From the NCBI RefSeq assembly GCF_016802725.1, contig NC_052677.1:16728329-16792328 (forward strand): a DNA stretch of 64,000 nucleotides, in the 5' to 3' direction. Each line of letters begins with the position of its first letter. The first letter of the stretch is position 1. The translations under genes and the position numbers were made by a program. This stretch comes from Solenopsis invicta (Eukaryota > Arthropoda > Insecta > Hymenoptera > Formicidae). The notes beneath the pieces are model-generated. The model was given only the letters and a program-made list of their open reading frames with translations. It did not search any database and had not been told where the DNA came from. Below, one piece after another: positions 36,404 through 47,648 of this stretch.

Positions 36404-38475
36404 TCAAAGCCGCCTGGCGTCCAACGCCTTGTTGAGGTCACTGACTAGCATGCCGAGAATCGGTCTGTGTTCGGAATCGTATCGGAATACCGAGTCCAAG
36501 AATTTGGGATACGCCAGGAAGTCGAACACCTGGTCGCAGCGTTGCGATGACTTATCCGTGAGATGCGGCTTTATCAGCTGCTGCAGCAATGCTCGGCAAC
36601 GTTCCATCGAAGTCGTCAGATACTCCTGGTCGTAACTATAATCCACCTCGTAGAACGACACGACGGTCATCGCCACTGTCCCCAGAGCCTCCCGGATCTC
36701 CTCGAGCTTCTCGGCGTCGTTCGAACGGAATTGATGGCTGCGCTGCACGAGTCCGATCTATAAAGTGCGTTTTATGAGTTTACACATCTAATAATTGCAA
36801 TTTACTGGAAATTAATATCATACAAATTAATACAAAATTGATTATACACTTAATTTATATTGTAATACAACCGATGTCGTATAAATAATAGCCGATCATT
36901 ATGGAACATTTAACGATAGCATATTGCTTCGTTCTTATTAAATATTACATATAAATAGGATAATTTCAAAGTAAAATTTTCGAGGTAAACGTGCCTTTAT
37001 TAAATTAAATATATATATTACCTCACGTCGATTAAATGAACGAATATTAATTATTGAACTATGTGGAGCAGTTTATCGAACGTTATTTTAAGGGGATATA
37101 TAAGACCTAGCGACTTTCAAGTTTGCAAAAGTAAATAATAGTTTCCTTTCATACTTTTCTTTAATCGATTCAAAACTGATTGCAGAATCTATGGAAATTA
37201 AAGTTTGGATTCTGGAATGTCTCACATGGGTACCTTAATGGACAATTTGATGATGTTCTTGAGGACCTTCTCGGGCTCCTTCTTGTCCAAGTGCGGGTTG
37301 CTCTTGGCGACGCTCTCCATCAGTTTGTACAGATTATCAAGCAACGACGTCGTGGCGTCGTCGATGAAGAGCGACCGGCCTGCATTGGTGGACACTATGC
37401 GGCCGAGAAGCTTCTTCTGGGCGCGTAGCCCTAAATCGCGGGTGCGACTTCCGGTCCCGCCACCAGTGGGATACGATCCGCCGCCTCCGCCGCCGCCACT
37501 TCCGATTGTGTTCGCCGACTGCATCACTGCAATTTTTCGCACAGTGAACGAACCGGCGCATTGTGCGCGATCTCGCTTTTATTATATTAAGCGGTAAATG
37601 CGACCGTGCGATCCCGAGGTCTATCGCGAGTTCGAAGCGAAACTTGGGCTCGTTAAAGGTCTTTAATCATGAATATCGCCCAAGTTTTCTTCACAACTTC
37701 TATTTAGAGTCATTTAATATTGAGAAGACGATGCTTTTATACCGGAAATATATGTAAAATGGATATTTGTTTAAGATAATCCGATCTATTAATTTAATAT
37801 AAATTTTATACATTGTGTAATATATTTATGTAATATATTCAATAATTTAAAATGCATTGCGTAACGCGTTACGCAATATACAAGATTACGCTTAATGTGA
37901 GCTGTAACTGCTCATTCAACATTAAACATGCAGTGAGGAAAGAAACAGGACGCTTCTTCAAACCTGCGATTTAACAAATCGTCATGAGGGAACAAAAGAA
38001 TTGCGTGTTCGAATGTGGCACAAAAGTAGAAAGTCCGATGACACGGGGGAGATGGCACGTTACAATTTCAGCCTCCTCCTGAGAACGGCGCGAAAGCGGT
38101 GTCGTGCGTCTCGACGATGCCTCACGACGCTCTCCGTTCGCGCGCTTATAACGTACGATGAACTTACCATCGGGCATCGGTAGACCACCGTTTCCTTTGG
38201 CTCGTGATAGCGGGATGGTAAATTAAATAAAGAAGCGGCTGTGAACACTGACTGTGCGTGAATAATGGTCCGGGCAAACTCAGGCAAACGTAGCTAAAAT
38301 AATCAAGGGTTAAACGACGAGTCGACGTTAACGATCACAAATGCGTAACACAAATAAAAATGTTGCAGAATGTTCATGGGAGTGCGCGGGACGCGATGAA
38401 CGGCCTATCTTCGCTACCTTGATTGCAGTCTGTGGCGGCGACCAAGTGATAGAGCAGCCAGCTCTGCAATTCCAT
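36404..38475 (-). CDS. Tumor necrosis factor alpha-induced protein 8-like (TIPE family) protein
   Basis: Two core exons on the minus strand, 37526-37234 and 36757-36404, join in phase 0 (AAG|GTACCC donor, TTTATAG acceptor). Starting at the internal ATG at 37524 gives 214 aa. The N-terminal part is a glycine-rich linker (seven consecutive Gly). The TIPE fold follows: LRAQKKLLGRI, a FIDDATTSLLDNLYKL block, KNIIKLSIK, then after the junction IGLVQRSHQF, AMTVVSFYEVDYSYD, an HLTDKS segment, VFDFLAYPKFLDSVF and DLNKALD. TIPE proteins carry phosphoinositides in a hydrophobic cavity; the Drosophila member (Sigmar) affects autophagy and cytoskeleton. Two upstream exons (38475-38418 and 38177-38168) both end in phase 1 and fit an acceptor at 37527, giving 234 or 218 aa. 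The family is certain; the 5' end is not. Confidence 0.9.
38168..38177 (-). CDS. Candidate short alternative first exon of the TNFAIP8-like gene
   Basis: ATG CCC GAT G followed by a consensus GTAAGT donor on the minus strand. The phase (1) matches an acceptor ATTGCAG just before 37526, giving Met-Pro-Asp-Val before the core Met-Gln-Ser start. The donor is the best in the neighbourhood; the acceptor has a weak pyrimidine tract. Confidence 0.45.
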
Positions 38476-38496
38476 CACAGCTGTGCCCCACGCCAC
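38418..38496 (-). CDS. Candidate upstream alternative exon of the TNFAIP8-like gene
   Basis: This 79-bp minus-strand segment has a strong acceptor (pyrimidine-rich, TTTTTTCGCAG) and a GTAGCG donor. An ATG at 38475 opens 19 codons (MELQSWLLYHLVAATDCNQ) ending in phase 1, which fits the same acceptor at 37527. The frame is also open upstream of the ATG to the acceptor. The presence of an acceptor implies a further untranslated exon upstream. Confidence 0.45.
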
Positions 38497-38560
38497 CTGC
38501 GAAAAAATTCAAAGATTTATTTGAAGAAAAATCGGTAAAAGAAATATTTGTAAACATCTG

Positions 38561-38889
38561 CAGGGTGGGGCATTTAAAGTATTACTTACTAAAGTATTAT
38601 CCCTGAAATTACGTACCAAAAATGTTTCAGACGAATAAGCACACAATATTCCTGAAATATACGAATATTATTAAAAATGAAAATAATATTCCGAGAATAT
38701 TATTCAATATTTTCAATATTATTTTAATATGGGAATATTGTATTGATGTTATGTTCGTTTTTACATAATATTTGCATAAATTTTTTGATAATTGTACTTA
38801 AATACTTTTATTCTTAGAATAACGAGGTGAATCAATTGTAAAGATAGTTCCAGGAATAATAGTTTGTAACGTTTTAAATGCCCACCCTG
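38561..38889. mobile_element. MITE with CAGGGTGGG-CATTTAAA terminal inverted repeats
   Basis: The left end CAGGGTGGGGCATTTAAAG matches the reverse complement of the right end, CAGGGTGGGCATTTAAAAC. The interior is AT-rich with AATATT-rich palindromes. It is 329 bp, non-coding, and lies just upstream of the TNFAIP8-like upstream exon. No clear target duplication was resolved. Confidence 0.65.
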
Positions 38890-41800
38890 TATAAGTTGAC
38901 TAAAATAAAGAGATTTTCTGAGAAAATTGCAGTTCCCAGAAAGTTACGCAGAACTTCTCGTTAAAGTTCTCACATCGTGGAGTTCGTTGCAGAAATAAAA
39001 TATCTATAGTAACAACGATATAATGAAACTATATTACATCGCGTATATACGATATTAGTGTATAAATTAATTTTTATCTAATTATACAGTTAATTTATAT
39101 TATAACGCAAAACAGGAGACAGAGAGAGAGAGAGAGAGCAGTTTGTTTTTAGAAAAGGCATTAAATTTCGATGCAATGATCGAAGGATTATCATCGCTTA
39201 TAAATTACTTTCAACTAAGTTTTCCACGAAAATGTTTCATAATGACACGATAGTTAATATCGAAAGTAGATGAAAGATTTTGTGACTTCTTCATCCATAC
39301 AATCTCATAACGGGTTATCATCCGTGAAAGAAAACGAGCGATATACATTTGCCCGAAATGCTTTCGGCGAATCGTTGGCTCCTCGGAACACAAAGCCGCC
39401 ACAAAGCCAGTCGAAATAACGTTAATTACGCTTCGTTGCGTGAGTTAAAAGCATCATCAAAGCACATAAATCGATTGGCTTGTAATCCGAATTCATTCCT
39501 AATAAGAGAAACACGCTATATTCGACAATATAATAATCTCGCATGAAACGCAAAATAATGTATATCGAAAAATAAAAATCTCGAATATATACTTTTCCTT
39601 ATCTATATTTATCAGGGCTGAATAGTAACTAGTTAAAAATTTAAAAACTTATAACTTAACTTAGCGTTAGTTAATTTTAAATGATCTAACTTTTAACTTT
39701 AACTAGTTATTTTCAAAATACATAAAATTTAATTTATTAACTTCTTTTCCTAAGTAGAAAAAATTATCTTGGTAAAAGAAAAAAAATTTATAAAAGAATA
39801 CATAAAAAAAATATTAAATTTGCTCAATCCATATTATAATTGTTTTATGATTTAACTTTAAAACGTTACGAATTTTTAATGTAATATAAATAGAATGTTT
39901 TTCCAAGATTTATTTTTAATTTAAGTTAATTTAATCGCAACGTAACTTTCAACTAGTTAGTTTTTTATTCATGTAATTTTTAACGTGATTAAATTAATTT
40001 TATAAACCATTAACTTCAAATTAATTTATTTTAAAAAAATACACAAAAAGTAAGCAAATAAACGCAGTTATTGGGTCGCTACAGTTAATTGATAATCTTA
40101 ATTAAAAAATATAAATCAATACAAACATTTCGCAATTCATTTTCGAGTCATCTTCGATCATGCTGATTTATATTTTTGAATTAAGTTTTTTAATTAAATT
40201 GTCGCGCCTCAATACGCTTATTCCTATTCGACTGCTTTTTTGCGTATTTTTAATTATTGAGAGTTCTCACATTTTTGTTTGTTTCATTAAAAAAAATATA
40301 TATTAACTTACTCAATCCTGATACTTATAGATAAAAAGATCACAGAAAGATATCCTTTATGTTTACCTCGTGCCTCGTAAATATCTCATAAATTCCGCCT
40401 TAATACAATCTTTTACAATACCATCAGCCTTGACACAGATAGAGGCTTTTTCAAAGAATAACGTCGGAGATACGACGCTTGTCATCTTTCTTATGTGATA
40501 CCTTTAAGCGCGAGATTACTCTCTGGATCTACGTAAAATTCATCTAAAGATGTAAAAATTTGTAAAAATATTTTCAAGCGTCGCTAAGTGTTTCATCTTT
40601 TAAATATGAGATTCCGCACGTATAAAAAAATACCTGTCTCTTAGATTTTTATGTTTAATAATAATAACACATTTCTAAGAGAATCTATCAGCTCCGGACA
40701 GTTGTGACATGTTCCTTGCTCGTTTCTAAAATGTCATACTCTTAAACTCGTATATCTCTTTTTCATGAATTCGAATTTACGTTGGAAGGGACGCACGTGA
40801 TCGAGAGGTTCTCCCTCGGTCGTACAATTCGTCTTAACGAGTATGAACGATCCTAATGCTGGAAATAAAATGTAATGCGAACCAACGACATCCGTGTCAC
40901 ACGCTATCATTTGCGTTCTGTACACACGCACACACACACACACACACATACACGTACACATGGGCGCACAATATAAGGCACTACCTTTGCCAGAGTGGAT
41001 CGATTTGTAAGTAAGGAGCGTCAAGGCGAGCCAGAGACTCTCATTCACGTTTACACGGTCGAACTGACAGCGGGCAGTCGATTAAAACTCGAGCAAGCCT
41101 TCCGTAAAGTTATGATTGATTTCGTGTTGCCTCAATAATATCCAATTTTCAATAGATCAAACCCCCACGTGCAATTCTGTTATACATATATATTATATAT
41201 GGGAAAGAAAATTGAAAAACTGAAAAGTAAACACCATAGTGAGTTTGATTGGACTGCGCACTGGTGCATATTAAAATCGCTGTACACCGATTTAATTTAA
41301 CAAGGAATTATCGGGAACCGATTGATCCTCCTAGAAATGTGTTAGTACTGTTAAACATAAAAATCTAAGAGACACGTATTTTTTTATCTCGGAATTTCAT
41401 GTTTAGGGGATGAAACACCCTTTTGAAAAAAAAAGGGTATTTCTCTGTCGGTATTTCTTTTTCGTGTCGAAAGTATAAAAGATAGAAAAAAAAACTTTTA
41501 ATAAAAAGTCGTACAGTTTGAAGAGTGCTTTAAAGTTGTAAAGAAAAAAAAAATTCAATATTCGACATGGCGAGCGAACATATTCCACAACCACAGCGTG
41601 TACATACGTATATCTAACATGACTTTATTTGCCGAATTCATGAACCATTATACGACGCACGTTAAATTCAATATTATTTGAAATATTCAAGGAGTGAAGT
41701 TGGATTAAAGTTAGTTAAAAAATTGATAATATATTTCTCAAAATTACACAGCGCAAACGCGCATCTGTAAAGATTTCTGCGAAACTGAAATTCAGCTTTT

Positions 41801-43198
41801 ATAAAAACACAGCGAACACTGATGACTATAGTAACCACCCTGCAATGTCTAAGTAGATTACAACGAAGTAATTTCAACAAAGTAATTTGCTTTTAGAATT
41901 CAACGCGAATTATACGAGATATGATATTCCACCACCGGCGTCCTTCCTCGGGCGTTAATTCTCTCCATTATTATAGCTAGCCACTTTTGCGAATTGCAGC
42001 CCCGTTGTTCCCGAATCCTGCAACCCCGACAAAACCGCAGGAATAATGCATGACAGAACACGTTATGAGTAATCGATCGCCGGATACTTTCGCTCTCTCT
42101 TTCTCTTCTCTTGGCCTTTCCCTAAATTCCCGCGGTCGTCGGGGGCTTTGTTTAGGCGCTCACGTCGGCGCTTTTAGACACCTGTTTGTTGCCGCGTGTT
42201 GCCCGTTCAAACAATGCCGATCATCGGCCAATAATCGATTGTAACCGGGCGGCGCAATTTTTCTCGCGGAAAACACGCGCCGAAATCACCTGACGCGAAA
42301 ATGTCGCGTGCGAAGGCGAAACCTTACGCGAATTATCGACCGTTCGGCGAAATAGAGGAGCAGATCGTTTCGTTGATTTACGTTCGACAAACACGCGATC
42401 GACAAACACACTGAATTCCCGATAAACGGGAAGAAGCGGGTACTGTAATATTTTAGAAACTCTCTTTCCAGCGAAAGAGAGAGATGATTTAATTTTCACG
42501 GAAAAATTTAGTGAGAGGCATTGAATATTGCATTTATTGACGCTTGTATTTCCATTAATTTTTCTACAGCAGCGCATCGTTCTTGGCAAACGTTTACAGA
42601 GACAACTTGAGAGAGAGAGAGAGAGCCTGTGGAAAACACTGTCACCTTTTTTATTTCTAATCGCCGACGGGCAAAAAGAAAACAGTCGTCTCTCCACGTG
42701 CTGGCAGATCCGGTTATTTCGCAGTATCGAATAATTAACTCGAATAAACTGGAATCTCTCGAGGTACAGCTATTTCTTCCCCGCATGAATCTTTCACGAC
42801 CGTCCATCAGGTGGCTTGTCTTCGGAATATTCGATCGGCAGCTATAAATAACCACGTATATCTCCCGTGATTGATTCGATTTACCCTTCCCTTGCTTCGA
42901 TATGTATGTGCCGTGAGTTTTCCGTGAAACGCAGCGTTCCACGAGGAAGGATCTCTTTCGCTTCGTGGAAACCGGTTGGCCGCGCGACTCGGATCTTCGT
43001 AAAACATATTCGCGCTGCGACATTCCGATGTGAACGGTGCTTTTAGAATACCGTGAAGGAATCACGTCTGGTTAATTTGGAATTGATTATTTCCTCACCA
43101 AGCTTCATTCCTGCATAACTGAAGAGTTTGCTACGAAAACTAAGTAAGAAAAGTTACACATTCAGAAAATAATTATCTTCAAATCGTTCGTAAAGTTG
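38890..43198. other. Long non-coding interval with microsatellites and a CpG island
   Basis: No gene is supported. Visible features are a GA tract at 39121-39138, a CA tract at about 40926-40948, a GA tract at 42609-42625 and an uneven CpG-rich island at about 41,930-43,070. The frames in that island overlap on both strands and are not protein-like. The AT-rich block 39,620-40,310 repeats TTAACTTTAACTAGTTA-type motifs, which looks like a decayed repeat. Confidence 0.4.
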
Positions 43199-44060
43199 GT
43201 GATTTTTCTCCGGATACATAAGTATAAGAACAAAGTTGACTGCAATGGATTAATATTTCGAGAATCCATACTAAAAAAAAAAAATTCTTTTTATTTACAA
43301 ATGAGTATATTCATTTTATCATTAGCCTAATTGAAAAAACACATTTCCTAAGTTTAAAAGTAAATTACTAATATTCATGTAAATCAAGGAAATGATTTGA
43401 ATATAAACTGAACGGAGGAAACTTTTTCAGTGCATTTAAAAGAGATAAATGAAAAAACCTCTGAACTTGTTTAACTTTTGCGGTAATTTTACATTCATTA
43501 TCGATTTATTTTATAATATTGTACATTTATTTTTCTTTATAACATTAATAAAGTCAACGGTAAAAAAGGGAATATTATTAAAAGTATGAAGCAACCTCTT
43601 CCATTTTTTATTTATCTATAAAATTTTACAAGTTGCTTTTAATAAAAACATCCTCTCACATTTCTTTCGCGTATAAATATAGTAATCTTCGTTCGGACAT
43701 ATAATAAATATAAAAATAAAGCTGCTTTGATTAATATTTCGAGGACCCATTTAAAAAATAAAAATAAAAAACCTTTGAACCTCTTGTTCGACTTTGCAGG
43801 AATTTTATATTCACTACCTATTTATCCTATAATGTATTCTTTTATAACATTAATAAAGATAAAAGTAAAGAAGGAAATATTATTAAAAGCAATCCTTTTC
43901 ACTTTTTATTTATAAAATTTTACAAATTGCTTTTAATAAAAATATCCTTTCACATTTCTCTTTGTGTAAACATGGTAATTTTTCTCCGGACATATAGTAG
44001 GTATAAAAACAAACTTTTAGGTTTTGATTAATAACTTGATAAAAATTTAAAAACTTCTCT
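43199..44060. repeat. Diverged tandem duplications next to the foldback element
   Basis: The landmark TTTTTCTCCGGA / CTTCGTTCGGA followed by a CATA-TA-GTATAA block occurs at about 43204, 43688 and 43979. The segment between them, containing ACATTAATAAAG, GGAATATTATTAAAAG, ATAAAATTTTACAA and TTGCTTTTAATAAAA, is duplicated with an offset of about 310 bp (43,455 versus 43,768). The copies are AT-rich and non-coding. They abut the left flank of the foldback element. Confidence 0.6.
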
Positions 44061-44122
44061 TGTTTGTTTTTTGCGAAAATTTCATATATTTATTTATGTT
44101 TCCCGGTTTCTGTTTCATTCTC

Positions 44123-44188
44123 GTCGGAAAAAAAAACTGTTCATTATGTGACGCTAGAGAACAATTGACGTCATAACCCAGATTTTAA
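44123..44188 (+). repeat. Left copy of a 66-bp perfect direct repeat flanking the foldback element
   Basis: The 66 bp from GTCGGAAAAAAAAACTG to CCAGATTTTAA are identical to 47583-47648 in the same orientation. Partial identity continues outward into TCAAAGCCTCGTTTGGTTT (44197-44215 versus 47654-47673), so the full repeat is about 91 bp. Confidence 0.85.
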
Positions 44189-44244
44189 CAGATTCGTCAA
44201 AGCCTCGTTTGGTTTCTCATTCAAAATAAAATACATAACAAACT

Positions 44245-44430
44245 TTGACATATAAAGGCAAACTAGCAAGTAACTGCACAAAATACACTTATACGCTTCT
44301 AAATAGATCAGAACAATTAACAAAAATGCGCAGGTCTACTAAATTGTTTAAATTATATAACGAGTTATTGCAGAAACAAGGGAAGGAAGCCTCGGTCGGG
44401 GCTGCAAATTTTTTTAGAACATTATTGTAG
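44245..44430 (+). pseudogene. 61-codon frame in the left terminal repeat
   Basis: An ATG-initiated frame beginning MTYKGKLASNCTKYTYTLLNRS, with a mirrored homologue of 64 codons at 47499-47305. The left copy lacks nine bases (three codons) that the right copy has, between short CAG repeats. It overlaps the outermost tandem unit (LFKLYNELLQKQGK). It may be a remnant of a coding sequence from which the element was derived, or simply a frame in the terminal repeat. Confidence 0.25.
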
Positions 44431-46438
44431 GCTTCTAAATCAATCCCGACTAGCAAGAAAAATTAAAAAAAATGCGCACGCCTACGAAAAATTATTTAAA
44501 CAATATAAAGTTTATTGCAAAAACAGGAAAACGAAGTCGCGGTCGAGGCTGCAAATTTTTTTAGAACATCATTGTAGGCTTCTAAATAAATCCCGACTAG
44601 CAAGAAAAATTAAAAAAAATGCACACGCCTACGAAAAATTATTTAAACAATATAAAGTTTATTGCAAAAACAGGAAAACGAAGTCGCGGTCGGGGCTGCA
44701 AATTTTTTTAGAACATCATTGTAGGCTTCTAAATAAATCCCGACTAGCAAGAAAAATTAAAAAAAATGCGCACGCCTACGAAAACTTATTTAAACAATAT
44801 AAAGTTTATTGCAAAAACAGGAAAACGAAGTCGCGGTCGGGGCTGCAAATTTTTTTAGAACATTATTATAACCTTCTAAATAAATCCCGACTAGCAAGAA
44901 AAATTAAAAAAAATGCGCACGCCTACGAAAAATTATTTAAACAATATAAAGTTTATTGCAAAAACAGGAAAACGAAGTCGCGGTCGGGGCTGCAAATTTT
45001 TTTAGAACATCATTGTAGGCTTCTAAATAAATCCCGACTAGCAAGAAAAATTAAAAAAAATGCGCACGCCTACGAAAACTTATTTAAACAATATAAAGTT
45101 TATTGCAAAAACAGGAAAACGAAGTCGCGGTCGGGGCTGCAAATTTTTTTAGAACATTATTATAACCTTCTAAATAAATCCCGACTAGCAAGAAAAATTA
45201 AAAAAAATGCGCACACCTACGAAAAATTATTTAAACAATATAAAGTTTATTGCAAAAACAGGAAAACGAAGTCGCGGTCGGGGCTGCAAATTTTTTTAGA
45301 ACATTATTATAACCTTCTAAATAAATCCCGACTAGCAAGAAAAATTAAAAAAAATGCGCACGCCTACGAAAAATTATTTAAACAATATAAAGTTTATTGC
45401 AAAAACAGGAAAACGAAGTCGCGGTCGGGGCTGCAAATTTTTTTAGAACATCATTGTAGGCTTCTAAATAAATCCCGACTAGCAAGAAAAATTAAAAAAA
45501 ATGCGCACGCCTACGAAAACTTATTTAAACAATATAAAGTTTATTGCAAAAACAGGAAAACGAAGTCGCGGTCGGGGCTGCAAATTTTTTTAGAACATTA
45601 TTATAACCTTCTAAATAAATCCCGACTAGCAAGAAAAATTAAAAAAAATGCGCACGCCTACGAAAAATTATTTAAACAATATAAAGTTTATTGCAAAAAC
45701 AGGAAAACGAAGTCGCGGTCGGGGCTGCAAATTTTTTTAGAACATCATTGTAGGCTTCTAAATAAATCCCGACTAGCAAGAAAAATTAAAAAAAATGCGC
45801 ACGCCTACGAAAAATTATTTAAACAATATAAAGTTTATTGCAAAAACAGGAAAACGAAGTCGCGGTCGGGGCTGCAAATTTTTTTAGAACATCATTGTAG
45901 GCTTCTAAATAAATCCCGACTAGCAAGAAAAATTAAAAAAAATGCGCACGCCTACGAAAACTTATTTAAACAATATAAAGTTTATTGCAAAAACAGGAAA
46001 ACGAAGTCGCGGTCGGGGCTGCAAATTTTTTTAGAACATTATTGTAGGCTTCTAAATAAATCCCGACTAGCAAGAAAAATTAAAAAAAATGCGCACGCCT
46101 ACGAAAAATTATTTAAACAATATAAAGTTTATTGCAAAAACAGGAAAACGAAGTCGCGGTCGGGACTGCAAATTTTTTTAGAACATTATTGTAGGCTTCT
46201 AAATCAATCCCGACTAGCAAGAAAAATTAAAAAAAATGCGCACGCCTACGAAAAATTATTTAAACAATATAAAGTTTATTGCAAAAACAGGAAAACGAAG
46301 TCGCGGTCGGGGCTGCAAATTTTTTTAGAACATCATTATAACCTTCTAAATCAGTCCCGACTAGCAAGAAAAATTAAAAAAAATGTGCACGGCTACGAAA
46401 AATTATTTAAACAATATAAAATTTATTGCAAAAACTAA
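44297..46438 (+). repeat. 147-bp tandem array, left arm of the foldback element
   Basis: The landmark TTCTAAAT(A/C)AATCCCGACT starts at 44433, 44580, 44727, 44874, 45021, 45168, 45315, 45462, 45609, 45756, 45903, 46050, 46197 and 46344. Every interval is exactly 147 bp. An outer, divergent unit starts at 44297 (136 bp). Units differ by a few substitutions only, falling into types such as GAAAAATT versus GAAAACTT and ATCATTGTAGGC versus ATTATTATAACC. No indels occur between copies, which points to recent amplification. Confidence 0.97.
44321..46438 (+). other. 705-codon ATG-less open frame through the 147-bp array
   Basis: In the frame beginning at 44321 no stop occurs until TAA at 46436-46438, which coincides with the end of the array. 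Each unit encodes 49 residues: an L-N-K/Q-SRLARKIKKNAH start, then AYEKLFKQYKVYCKNRK, then TKSRSGLQIFLEH. The repeat is very basic (Lys/Arg-rich) with a hydrophobic C-terminal part. All substitutions between units keep the frame open. There is no ATG in frame and a stop (TAA at 44318) precedes it, so translation from within is not evident. The right-arm copies are frameshifted by a 1-bp deletion in one unit. It may be an accidental consequence of a stop-free monomer whose length is a multiple of 3. Confidence 0.4.
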
Positions 46439-46752
46439 AAAAGAAAAAAAATTCTAATACCAAAAACGCAAATAAATTTTAATATAAAAAAGTCAAAAAA
46501 ATTTTAACATTTACAAACAGTAAAAACAAAACAATAAAAGAGACCATATTCTCGCCACCCCTTCGTTGGTTGGTCTTGGGTAGCGCAAAGAGAGAGAACA
46601 ATATGTATGTTTAGCAGTCAAATTATATTTCTGATCTATAATTTACATTCAAGTAGAAAATTGGGAAATCATACTATTTCTTTTCTATAATGACAATATT
46701 ATATTCCTATACGGCGCAAGCAAGCAACCTTAATATGATTGCTAATAAATTT

Positions 46753-47529
46753 CCAGCGCCGACCAAGCCCTTGTTTCTGCAATAACTCGTTATATAATTA
46801 AAACAATTATTAGCCGTGCGCATTTTTTTTAATTTTTCTTACTAGTCGAGATTTATTTAGAAGGATATAATGATGTTCTAAAAAAATTTGCAGCCCCGAC
46901 CGCGACTTCGTTTTCCTGTTTTTGCAATAAACTTTATATTGTTTAAATAATTTTTCGTAGGCGTGCGCATTTTTTTTAATTTTTCTTGCTAGTCGGGATT
47001 GATTTAGAAGGTTATAATGATGTTCTAAAAAAATTTGCAGCCCCGACCGCGACTTCGTTTTCCTGTTTTTGCAATAAACTTTATATTGTTTAAATAATTT
47101 TTCGTAGGCGTGCGCATTTTTTTAATTTTTCTTGCTAGTCGGGATTGATTTAGAAGCCTACAATAATGTTCTAAAAAAATTTGCAGCCCCGACCGAGACT
47201 TCGTTTTCCTGTTTTTGCAATAAATTTTATATTGTTTAAATAATTTTTCGTAAGCGTGCGCATTTTTTTTAATTTTTCTTACTAGTCGAGATTGATTTAG
47301 AAGGCTATAAAGATGTTCTAAAAAAATTTGCAGCCCCGACCGAGGCTTCCTTCCCTTGTTTCTGCAATAACTCGTTATATAATTTAAACAATTTAGTAGA
47401 CCTGCGCATTTTTGTTAATTGTTCTGGATAGTCTGATCTATTTAGAAGCGTATAAGTGTATTTTGTGCAGTTACTTGCTAGTTTGCCTTTATATGTCAAA
47501 GTTTCTTATGTATTTTATTTTGAATGAGA
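46753..47529 (-). repeat. Inverted 147-bp units, right arm of the foldback element
   Basis: The same unit occurs in reverse complement with landmarks AGAA at 46859, 47006, 47152, 47299 and 47444. The spacings are 147, 146, 147 and 145 bp. The outermost unit matches the divergent outer unit of the left arm; the innermost copy is degraded. The arm is about 0.78 kb against about 2.2 kb on the left. Confidence 0.9.
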
Positions 47530-47582
47530 ATCCCTGCTTTGACGAATCTGCTGCTGCGAATCCGCTGCTAGCTTCAACATCA

Positions 47583-47648
47583 GTCGGAAAAAAAAACTGT
47601 TCATTATGTGACGCTAGAGAACAATTGACGTCATAACCCAGATTTTAA
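47583..47648 (+). repeat. Right copy of the 66-bp perfect direct repeat
   Basis: Identical to 44123-44188 in sequence and orientation. It is separated from the end of the right arm by about 50 bp that include GCTGCTGCGAATCCGCTGC. Confidence 0.85.

Larger units (their letters stand above)
44189..47550. mobile_element. Foldback-type element with arms built of 147-bp tandem repeats
   Basis: The two ends are inverted copies of each other. CTCATTCAAAATAAAATAC at 44216 is mirrored by GTATTTTATTTTGAATGAG ending at 47528, and CAGATTCGTCAAAG at 44189-44202 is mirrored at 47537-47550. The left arm contains one divergent outer unit, thirteen full units and one partial unit. The right arm contains about five inverted units. 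A 314-bp unique spacer (46439-46752) separates the arms. There is no transposase, so this is a non-autonomous element resembling FB/Galileo-type foldback transposons. That class assignment is inference from architecture only. Confidence 0.75.

Noticed and set aside
36034..36435. 133-codon plus-strand frame next to the TNFAIP8-like stop
   Set aside because: It is antisense to the probable 3' untranslated region and to the last codons of the TNFAIP8-like gene, with no recognisable domain.
44189..47550. CRISPR array interpretation of the 147-bp repeats
   Set aside because: The units are contiguous with no unique spacers, lie in a eukaryotic genome and are mirrored in an inverted arm.
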